The position numbers and the translations under genes were made by a program. A stretch of DNA of 5,496 nucleotides from Ferruginibacter sp. (lineage in GTDB: Bacteria; Bacteroidota; Bacteroidia; Chitinophagales; Chitinophagaceae): positions 1-5,496 of the forward strand of contig JANXOQ010000018.1 of the NCBI GenBank assembly GCA_025357775.1, in the 5' to 3' direction. Shown here in pieces: positions 1 to 5,496 of the stretch (positions within the stretch are counted from its first letter, which is position 1; every line of letters starts with the position of its first letter). The notes under the pieces were generated by a model. The model did no database searches. It saw nothing but the letters and a program-made list of their open reading frames with translations, and was not told where the DNA came from.

Positions 1-264
1 ACTTATCGCAATTTTATGATTTTGAAAACATAGTAAATATTAATTTGGTAAATAATCACTAGAAAAATAGAACTTAAGTTTTAACTATTTTGTTGTATTT
101 ATCTTTGATAATTCATTTTTCTATATGGAGAACTTTTGCAGATATGCTAATCTTGTATGTAAATAAAAATGAAACGGTTTTTTGTATTTTTTCAATTAAG
201 GCTATTTTAAAAGCGAAAAGAAGTTTTTATTTTTATCAATAATTTTTTATTTTCTTTGTAATTA
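1..264. other. AT-rich leader upstream of the MBL-fold gene
   Basis: Non-coding stretch with no ORF of useful size on either strand. The longest ATG-started frames seen on the plus strand are two 13-codon ones (125-166 and 169-210), with nothing to support them. It is very AT-rich and contains one TAnnTTTG box (listed separately). I found no strong hairpin, tRNA-like structure or riboswitch-like conserved block. A TAA at 259-261, in frame with the downstream gene, closes its reading frame just before the start codon. Confidence 0.6.
100..107 (+). promoter_or_regulatory. Candidate Bacteroidota -7 promoter box (TATCTTTG)
   Basis: The sequence TATCTTTG matches the Bacteroidota -7 consensus TAnnTTTG exactly. 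A start site about 6-7 bases downstream would give a leader of roughly 150 nt before the MBL-fold gene. Against it, the expected TTG or TTTG -33 element is not seen 19-21 bases upstream (that stretch reads AAGTTTTAA), and such boxes arise by chance in DNA this AT-rich. It is the best promoter candidate in the leader, but weak. Confidence 0.25.
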
Positions 265-1104
265 ATGGCAATTTTTTTTACTTCTCTCAACAGTGGTAGC
301 AATGGCAATTGCTACTACATAGGCAATGAAACAGAAGCTGTTTTGATAGATGCAGGCTTGAGTTGTAAAGAAACCGAGCGTCGCATGCAAAGGCTTGGGC
401 TAAGTATGAAAAATGTAAAAGCTATTTTTGTAAGCCACGAACATATAGACCATGTGCGTGGGTTGGCTGGTCTTGCAGACAAGTACAATATGCCCGTGTA
501 TGTAACAGCTGCTACACAAAAAGGTTGTTATCATTTAAACGCTAGCCATGCTATTTCTTTTGTCGCATTTGTGCCAGTAAACGTAGGTTCATTAAGTATT
601 ACGGCGTTTCCAAAATTGCATGATGCGGTAGATGCACATAGTTTTATAATTACTTGCAATGAAATAACGGTAGGTGTTTTTACAGATATTGGTAAGCCTT
701 GTAAAAATTTAATTCATTATTTTAAACAATGCCATGCTGCTTTTTTAGAAGCCAACTACGATACTGAAATGCTAGCAAATGGGCATTACCCATCATTCTT
801 AAAACAAAGGATAAGTGGTGGAGTAGGGCACCTTAGCAATGCACAAGCATTGGATGTTTTTGTAAAACATAGACCAATATTTATGAGCCATTTATTATTG
901 GCACATTTGTCTAAGGATAATAATGATGTAGGTTTAGTACAAAAAATATTTGAAGCAGTTGATAAAAATATTTGTGTAAAAGTGGCTAGTAGAGAAAAAG
1001 AAATGCCTGTAATTATTTTAAATAATCAACTTAAGATTTCAAATACGGTTATTTTAAAAAGAAGAAAATTATTAAAAAATGAAATGCAGTTGAGCTTATT
1101 TTAA
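265..1104 (+). CDS. MBL-fold metallohydrolase, YycJ/WalJ family (probable DNA exonuclease)
   Basis: This 279-residue cytoplasmic protein belongs to the metallo-beta-lactamase superfamily. Visible landmarks are IDAG (28-31), the metal-binding HEHIDH (58-63), HD at 119-120, TDIG with candidate ligand D141, LEANYD (161-166), GHLSN (188-192) and HLSKDNN (214-220) with candidate ligand H214. The LEANYD, GHLSN and HLSxxNN blocks are typical of the YycJ/WalJ/VicX branch rather than of beta-lactamases or glyoxalases; members are described as 5'-3' exonucleases, with some reports linking them to mismatch repair. All expected ligand positions are present, so it should be active. The start is secure: an in-frame TAA lies two codons upstream, and the next in-frame ATG (M41) would remove the first strands of the fold. 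No Shine-Dalgarno is visible. A run of eight T covers codons 3-5. The tail is basic (KRRKLLKN) and ends in QLSLF, a clamp-binding consensus. It is convergent with the mutS-like gene. The exact substrate is inferred. Confidence 0.93.
   Translation: MAIFFTSLNSGSNGNCYYIGNETEAVLIDAGLSCKETERRMQRLGLSMKNVKAIFVSHEHIDHVRGLAGLADKYNMPVYVTAATQKGCYHLNASHAISFVAFVPVNVGSLSITAFPKLHDAVDAHSFIITCNEITVGVFTDIGKPCKNLIHYFKQCHAAFLEANYDTEMLANGHYPSFLKQRISGGVGHLSNAQALDVFVKHRPIFMSHLLLAHLSKDNNDVGLVQKIFEAVDKNICVKVASREKEMPVIILNNQLKISNTVILKRRKLLKNEMQLSLF
1087..1101 (+). other. C-terminal sliding-clamp-binding motif QLSLF
   Basis: The last five codons (CAG TTG AGC TTA TTT, then TAA) encode QLSLF, residues 275-279. This equals the bacterial beta-clamp (DnaN) pentapeptide consensus QL[S/D]LF. 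It follows a lysine/arginine-rich stretch beyond the catalytic fold, the exposed location such peptides usually occupy. The match is seen directly; actual clamp binding is inference. Confidence 0.55.
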
Positions 1105-1177
1105 TTAATTTTTTTGAATTTATAATTTTGGAGGCATTTAAGTGTTTTTTAAACTTTAAACCTAAAACCTTGAGCCT
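1105..1177. other. Convergent intergenic gap
   Basis: These 73 bases separate the stop codons of two converging genes, where a bidirectional terminator would be expected. The only structure I find is a weak AT stem, TTTAAGT (1137-1143) against ACTTTAAA (1153-1160), with one bulged base and a nine-base loop. Neither side is followed by a convincing T-run in the proper orientation. A seven-T run at 1109-1115, just past the MBL stop, has no GC stem before it. I do not call a terminator. Confidence 0.4.
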
Positions 1178-2494
1178 TCATATTTCTTCCAGCATCTTCA
1201 CAACCCCTTCATTTTTTAAAATCAAATATCCCAACCTATCATTGCTTATACCTTCTTTTAATTGATAGCTAAAACAAAGTTGATCATCTATTACAGTAGT
1301 TTCAAAATAATTAAAACAAATATTAGGGTGCTTTTTTAGGTCGTCTCCTATTTCGTATAAATGTGTGGATAGAATAAAAATGGAACTTTTTATTTTTAAC
1401 AATCCTTCTATAACACTGCTGCTGCACTTCATAGCATCTTGCACATTGGTGCCTTTAAAAAGTTCATCAATAAGTATTAACCATTTTTTACCGTTGGTTA
1501 CTTTTAGTAAGGTGGCTTTTATCCGCTGCACTTCGTTAAAAAAATAACTTTCGCCTTTGGCAATATTGTCTATCACATTTATATTGCTTAGTATGCCATC
1601 ACATAAAGACAATTTCATTCGTGCAGCAGGTACGCCCATGCCTGTATGAGCAAGGTATACAGCCGTGCCGCAAGCTTTTATAAACGTACTTTTGCCAGCC
1701 ATATTTGCACCCGTAAGAAATAAAAAATTGGTAGCTTCATTTAGCAATACATCATAAGCAACCGGCTTTTGTAGCATTAAGTTATAAAGATTTTTCGCTT
1801 CTACGTAAGGTAAATCACTTTCTATAAAATGCGGCATGCTTAAGTTATATTTTTCGATTGCAATAGCCATACTATGCCATGCATCTAATTTGCAAAAGAT
1901 AAGTAACAATTCATAAAAATTAATTTTGTAACTATATTTAAGGAAATGTGCAAAGTCTAACATTTCTGCTGGCATTAAATCGCTTGCTTTATTTTTTGTA
2001 GCAATAATATTTAAAGTTGGTTTGTTTAAAATTCTTTCTGCTTCTTGCAAAGCATTTTTTAATAGTTGGGGTGTTTTATCATTTAAAAAACTAGCGAGCA
2101 CTTGCTGCATACCTTTTATAAAATCAAAAAAATGTTGTACAGAATATTTTACTAAAGTATAATCATGCCCATGAAATAATTTATAACTAAAAGCATCTAA
2201 AGAAGATGGTTTTGAAGGGATTGTATCTATATGAGAATCGTAAAACTTTTCTATTACCATTATCGTTCCATTGGTAATAATGAAAGGCCATTTTGCTTTA
2301 TTTATTTTTATAAAAAGTATTGTTTGCTGTACATTATTTATACTAGCAATATCTGATAATGGATTTAATAAATTACTTCTAAGTTGTTCTTTACCTCTTG
2401 CCGTAATAGTAAAATTTATTTTATTGAAAATAGAAAATTCATCCTCTCTATCTACAATAACGAGGTCAGTAAGAGTGGTTTTGTCTATCTCCAT
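1178..2494 (-). CDS. MutS-family DNA repair-like ATPase, reduced form
   Basis: A 438-residue protein, about half the length of a full MutS. Residues 8-245 resemble the MutS core/lever region: an N-terminal stretch with SIFNKINFTITARG and NPLSDIASINN matches the part that opens that domain, followed by mostly helical sequence. The ABC-type ATPase occupies about 246-438: Walker A GANMAGKST (262-270), a signature-like segment NIAKGESYFFNEV (310-321 region), Walker B LILIDE (339-344) leading into LFKGTN in place of the classic IGRGTS, and the H-loop STH (376-378). It ends in a helical segment after SNDRLGYLILKNEG, suited to dimerisation. The mismatch-reading domain I, the connector domain II and a MutS2-type Smr nuclease domain are all absent. 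It therefore probably binds DNA or branched structures as a dimer rather than doing classical mismatch recognition. The ATG is the first after an in-frame TAA four codons upstream and has an A-rich leader. A repeat block lies 4 bases upstream. Family confident, role unknown. Confidence 0.88.
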   Translation of the reverse strand: MEIDKTTLTDLVIVDREDEFSIFNKINFTITARGKEQLRSNLLNPLSDIASINNVQQTILFIKINKAKWPFIITNGTIMVIEKFYDSHIDTIPSKPSSLDAFSYKLFHGHDYTLVKYSVQHFFDFIKGMQQVLASFLNDKTPQLLKNALQEAERILNKPTLNIIATKNKASDLMPAEMLDFAHFLKYSYKINFYELLLIFCKLDAWHSMAIAIEKYNLSMPHFIESDLPYVEAKNLYNLMLQKPVAYDVLLNEATNFLFLTGANMAGKSTFIKACGTAVYLAHTGMGVPAARMKLSLCDGILSNINVIDNIAKGESYFFNEVQRIKATLLKVTNGKKWLILIDELFKGTNVQDAMKCSSSVIEGLLKIKSSIFILSTHLYEIGDDLKKHPNICFNYFETTVIDDQLCFSYQLKEGISNDRLGYLILKNEGVVKMLEEI

Positions 2495-2496
2495 TT

Positions 2497-2650
2497 TTAG
2501 TATTTAGTATTGAGTACTAGCATTGAGATTGTCTCTGATTTTTTTGGTTTCTTCTAGCATAGAGTATTCAGTATTTAGATAGTCTCAGATGCTTTTTAAT
2601 TTATTTTAGTATGGAGTATTTAGTATTGAGATGGTCTTTGATACTTTTGA
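2497..2650. repeat. Three imperfect tandem units of ~52 bp with AGTATTN heptamers
   Basis: Each unit has a heptamer part followed by a conserved tail. The tails align closely: GAGATTGTCTCTGAT (2525-2539), TAGATAGTCTCAGAT (2576-2590) and GAGATGGTCTTTGAT (2628-2642), spaced 51 and 52 bases apart, each followed by a T-rich run. The heptamer parts read AGTATTT-AGTATTG-AGTACTA (2499-2519), AGTATTC-AGTATTT (2563-2576) and AGTATGG-AGTATTT-AGTATTG (2608-2628). Units 2 and 3 differ at about five of the 28 bases before the tail. Unit 1 needs one single-base gap to align. Each tail also contains a small AGAnnnTCT inverted repeat. The first unit ends 4 bases from the mutS-like start codon. Confidence 0.8.
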
Positions 2651-2828
2651 CTTGCTATATTACTCATTACAATTTTGCTTTTTATACTGATAGCCTATCT
2701 GCTTCAATATTTTTTTAAATTAAATTTCAAAGTCTACATGCTGAGTTTTCAATATCATTTCTTTTAGATGCATTCTACTTTAATTTTCCATAATTCTTTC
2801 CCGAATTTAATGGTCTAATCAAAATGTT

Positions 2829-2849
2829 GAATACTAAATACTCAATACG
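2829..2849. repeat. Inverted copy of the heptamer block at the ftsK stop
   Basis: Read on the minus strand, this block is GTATTGAGTATTTAGTATTC, the same heptamer series as in the array but in opposite orientation. It begins two bases after the ftsK TGA. Bases 2830-2848 are the reverse complement of 2609-2627 with one mismatch in 19. The conserved tail of the array (AGATnGTCT) is not found next to this copy, so it is a partial unit. Confidence 0.75.
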
Positions 2850-2850
2850 A

Positions 2851-5436
2851 TCATTCCAAATCATTCAAATACATTTGCAAATCTGCTTCTGATTTTACGA
2901 GTACATCTCTTGCTTTGCTACCTTGGTTTCCGCCTACAATGCCCGCTGCTTCAAGTTGGTCCATAAGCCTGCCAGCTCTGTTGTAGCCGAGTTTAAGTTT
3001 TCTTTGTAGCAATGAAGTGCTTCCAGTTTGGCTCATCACAATTAATTTTGCAGCTTCATCAAAAAGTGAATCTTTATTGTTTACATCAAAATCTTTGCTA
3101 CTCATTTCTTTTTCATCAATATATTCTGGTAGCATAAATGCATCAGGATATCCTCTTTGCGAACCAATAAAATCTACAATTTTATCTACCTCAGGTGTGT
3201 CTACAAAGGCACATTGAAGTCTTACCAGCTCACCATTATAACTAATGAGCATATCACCTTTTCCAATTAATTGTTCTGCTCCCCCAATATCTAAAATGGT
3301 GCGGCTATCTATTTTGCTACTTACTTTAAAAGCAATACGTGCTGGAAAGTTTGCTTTAATAGTACCCGTAATAATATTTACAGAAGGTCTTTGTGTAGCA
3401 ATAATTAAATGTATACCAATAGCTCTTGCAAGCTGTGCTAGGCGGGCAATAGGCATCTCAACTTCTTTACCTGCTGTCATTATTAAATCTGCAAACTCAT
3501 CTACCACCAATACGATAAATGGCAAAAACTGATGCCCGTTTTCAGGGTTCAATTTTCTTGCTATAAATTTTTCATTATACTCTCTTATATTTCTACAACC
3601 AGCTTCTTTTAAAAGGTCATAGCGATTATCCATTTCTATACATAGCGCATTTAAGGTATGTACCACTTTTTTGGTATCAGTAATAATACTTTCGTCTTCG
3701 CCTGGTAGTTTCGCTAAAAAATGTTTTTCAATAGTTTTGTAAATACTTAGCTCTACTTTTTTGGGATCAACCAACACAAATTTTAATTGTGATGGATGTT
3801 TTTTGTATAGTAGTGAAACTAAAATAGCATTTAATCCCACAGATTTACCTTGCCCAGTAGCACCTGCCATTAGTAAATGCGGCATACTTGCTAGGTCCAC
3901 TACAAAGTGAGAATTATCAATTCTTTTGCCTATCGCTATTGGTAAAGAAAAGGCACTTTTTGTAAATTTTTCATCGTCTAACAAGGTACGCATACTTACC
4001 ATAGTTTTACGAGTATTGGGTACTTCTATACCTATTGTGCCCTTGCCAGGTATTGGTGCAATAATACGAATACCAAGCGCAGCAAGGCTTAAGGCAATAT
4101 CATCTTCTAAATTTTTTATACGACTTATACGTACACCTGGTGCTGGTATAATTTCATAAAGCGTTACGGTTGGGCCTACAGTTGCAGATATTTTTTGGAT
4201 TTCAATATCATAATTTTTTAGAGTACTTATAATTTGATTTTTATTATTTTCTAGCTCTTGTGGGTCTTGTACTATTTTTTCGCTACCATGGCTTTCTAAT
4301 AATTCTACTGATGGGTATATATAATCTCTTAAATCTAAAATGGGGTCATAGGGGCTTAAATTTCTTACATCAGTTGCTGTTTTTTTTGGTAAAATTTCTT
4401 CTTCAATTTCTTCGGGTACAGTCTTTACTTCTAGCGTAAGGTCTGGCGTAGGTGCACTATTTTTCTTAGGAGGCATTATTGATACAAAATTATCATCTTC
4501 ATTTTCTTCTATTGTTAACTCATCTTTTTCTTGTTCAAAAATGCCTCCTGTTTTTTTAGCTGGAATAATAAAAGTATCTACAATTCTTGCTCCCCTTTTT
4601 TCTTTTTCTTCTTCTATTTCGTTTATGGTAAGTGTATGGTCAAATTTTGGGGTTAGGTCTTGTATACTTTGTATACCTGCATTGCCAGTGAGCATATTGC
4701 CTGATGCTGCTATATTTTTTTCTTCAAAAAATTCGTCTTCATCTAATTCTTTTTCTAAAAAAGACTCATCAACCACTGGTGCAAGTGCTTCTTCTTTAGA
4801 AGGAAATAAAGTGCTTTTTGAAGGCATTTTAAAACTCGGGTTAAAACGCCAAATAACATAAGCTAAAAATGCAACTAGTATAAGCGCAATAGCACCAATT
4901 TTGCCAATTAGATTGTATAGAAAATCTCTTATCATATCTCCCACAGCACCACCCCAAGCAAAATCATTACCCTGCATTATTACAGCTGCCGACACACTTA
5001 TTAATGGTAAACCTACTACTAAATATTTTACATTTTTTAATACCGAAAATACTTTTTTGCCAAAAAATAAATTGATACCTACAATAAAAAAGAAAGTGCA
5101 AAACAAAAAGGAAGCTACACCAAACCCTTTATAAATGAGTAGGTGAGAAATGAATGCACCAAAAGAACCCATTAAATTAGATAATTTGGTATTAGTACCT
5201 AGTAGCAATTTATAACCTTCAGCAAAAACTTTATCTTGGTCATCTTCCCAAGTAAATAGGTAAGAAGTAAATGCTATAAAAAAAAGGAAGGAAAGTAACA
5301 AAAAAATACTGCCTGCAATTTTGTGCGTACGCTCATCATGTATTAGTTTTTTTACATCTACCGTTTCTTCTTTCTCTTGTTTTAAAGTATCTGCCGCTTT
5401 AGTAATTTTTTTTATTGGTTTTATTTTTTCTGCCAT
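2851..5436 (-). CDS. ftsK: DNA translocase FtsK/SpoIIIE
   Basis: An 861-residue, membrane-anchored, septum-located DNA pump that clears and aligns chromosome ends during division. The N-terminal part has four hydrophobic segments (about 41-61, 102-125, 138-155, 178-197), the usual FtsK anchor. A hydrophilic linker rich in Glu, Asp, Lys and Pro follows (about 200-360), much shorter than in E. coli. The alpha/beta motor spans about 365-770, with LSPYDPILDL opening it, PAPGVRISRI (431-440), Walker A GATGQGKS (525-532), LVDPKKVELS (555-564), Walker B LVVDEF (643-648) and ATQRPSVNIITG (680-691). The gamma winged helix (about 787-855) includes GYNRAGRLMDQLE (817-829), which reads polar KOPS-type DNA sequences in relatives. 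All catalytic motifs are intact. The ATG is the only one available: the frame stays open to the window edge with no other ATG. The leader just before it is C-rich (ATCCCC), not A-rich. Two runs of eight A occur in the coding strand (codons 8-11 and 351-354). Confidence 0.97.
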   Translation of the reverse strand: MAEKIKPIKKITKAADTLKQEKEETVDVKKLIHDERTHKIAGSIFLLLSFLFFIAFTSYLFTWEDDQDKVFAEGYKLLLGTNTKLSNLMGSFGAFISHLLIYKGFGVASFLFCTFFFIVGINLFFGKKVFSVLKNVKYLVVGLPLISVSAAVIMQGNDFAWGGAVGDMIRDFLYNLIGKIGAIALILVAFLAYVIWRFNPSFKMPSKSTLFPSKEEALAPVVDESFLEKELDEDEFFEEKNIAASGNMLTGNAGIQSIQDLTPKFDHTLTINEIEEEKEKRGARIVDTFIIPAKKTGGIFEQEKDELTIEENEDDNFVSIMPPKKNSAPTPDLTLEVKTVPEEIEEEILPKKTATDVRNLSPYDPILDLRDYIYPSVELLESHGSEKIVQDPQELENNKNQIISTLKNYDIEIQKISATVGPTVTLYEIIPAPGVRISRIKNLEDDIALSLAALGIRIIAPIPGKGTIGIEVPNTRKTMVSMRTLLDDEKFTKSAFSLPIAIGKRIDNSHFVVDLASMPHLLMAGATGQGKSVGLNAILVSLLYKKHPSQLKFVLVDPKKVELSIYKTIEKHFLAKLPGEDESIITDTKKVVHTLNALCIEMDNRYDLLKEAGCRNIREYNEKFIARKLNPENGHQFLPFIVLVVDEFADLIMTAGKEVEMPIARLAQLARAIGIHLIIATQRPSVNIITGTIKANFPARIAFKVSSKIDSRTILDIGGAEQLIGKGDMLISYNGELVRLQCAFVDTPEVDKIVDFIGSQRGYPDAFMLPEYIDEKEMSSKDFDVNNKDSLFDEAAKLIVMSQTGSTSLLQRKLKLGYNRAGRLMDQLEAAGIVGGNQGSKARDVLVKSEADLQMYLNDLE

Positions 5437-5496
5437 GGGGATAAAGATAATAAAAAAGAGAGTTTTGAATGAGTAAAAATAAATTTGATTAAAAGT
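5437..5496. promoter_or_regulatory. Leader upstream of ftsK, weak promoter-like boxes only
   Basis: On the minus strand two boxes are one base away from TAnnTTTG: TATTTTTA (5474-5481) and TATCTTTA (5442-5449). The second lies so close to the start codon that use of it would give an almost leaderless transcript. Neither has a visible -33 partner, and the window ends before the promoter region can be fully seen, so ftsK could equally be read through from a gene beyond 5496. Confidence 0.15.

Larger units (their letters stand above)
2495..2850. other. 356-bp non-coding gap between ftsK and the mutS-like gene
   Basis: The gap divides into a repeat array next to the mutS-like start (about 2497-2650), a non-repeated AT-rich middle (2651-2827) and an inverted repeat block against the ftsK stop (2829-2849). 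The middle has no supported gene: the longest ATG frame found is a 35-codon one on the plus strand (2611-2718) that begins inside the repeat. I found no CAAAnnTA (minus-strand -7 box) that would serve the mutS-like gene, and no clear GC-stem terminator after ftsK. Confidence 0.6.

Noticed and set aside
125..210. Two 13-codon ORFs (125-166 and 169-210) as leader peptides of the MBL gene
   Set aside because: No regulatory codon runs, no attenuator-like hairpins, and lengths expected by chance.
1123..1130. TAATTTTG promoter-like box in the convergent gap
   Set aside because: It has no -33 partner at suitable spacing and would only drive antisense transcription of the mutS-like gene.
1137..1160. 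Possible bidirectional terminator hairpin between the convergent genes
   Set aside because: The stem is about seven pairs, almost all A-T, with a bulge, and lacks a T-run on the correct side.
2642..2649. TACTTTTG, an exact TAnnTTTG box on the plus strand pointing toward the 3' end of ftsK
   Set aside because: No TTG at the proper -33 distance and no gene downstream on that strand; chance match in AT-rich DNA, although an antisense RNA cannot be excluded.
2611..2718. 35-codon plus-strand ORF in the gap (starts MEYLVLRW, ends ASIFF), hydrophobic
   Set aside because: It begins inside the repeat unit, has no supported promoter at correct spacing and no recognisable family; it is about the length expected by chance.
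2497..2850. CRISPR array or insertion-sequence remnant
   Set aside because: The units are imperfect and abut each other with no unique spacers, there are no cas genes, and neither a transposase fragment nor target-site duplications could be found.
3017..5134. Several plus-strand ORFs of 66-106 codons opposite ftsK
   Set aside because: They lie antisense to conserved FtsK domains and have no family features; they are shadows of the real gene. The same applies to plus-strand ORFs opposite the mutS-like gene.

Overview
The window holds three complete protein genes and two informative non-coding stretches. It looks like a chromosomal segment from a member of the Bacteroidota, perhaps the Chitinophagaceae or a relative. 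The base composition is very AT-rich, no start codon has a Shine-Dalgarno sequence, one gene start has an A-rich leader, and a TAnnTTTG-type -7 promoter box occurs upstream of the first gene. The protein sequences also read as Bacteroidota versions of their families. The taxon is an inference from style, not from a marker gene.

Layout: 1-264 is an AT-rich leader with one candidate promoter box. At 265-1104 (+) lies a metallo-beta-lactamase-fold hydrolase of the YycJ/WalJ family, ending in the residues QLSLF, a textbook sliding-clamp-binding pentapeptide. A short convergent gap (1105-1177) follows. At 1178-2494 (-) is a reduced MutS-family ATPase that keeps the core/lever and ATPase regions but has no mismatch-recognition or connector domain. 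A 356-bp non-coding gap (2495-2850) carries three imperfect tandem units of about 52 bp, built partly from 7-bp AGTATTN heptamers, plus a fourth heptamer block in inverted orientation beginning two bases past the ftsK stop. At 2851-5436 (-) is a complete FtsK/SpoIIIE DNA translocase with four membrane segments, an acidic linker, a RecA-like motor and a C-terminal winged helix. The last 60 bases are its leader.

All three genes concern DNA maintenance. FtsK pumps chromosome ends through the division septum. The MutS-like protein is a DNA-binding ATPase of unknown exact role. The YycJ-like protein is a probable nuclease whose tail suggests recruitment to the replication clamp. ftsK and the mutS-like gene share a strand, but the repeat-filled gap argues against tight translational coupling. 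I see no wholly new system. The points most worth checking are the clamp motif on the MBL protein and the heptamer-based repeat array, which touches the start of one gene and the end of the next.
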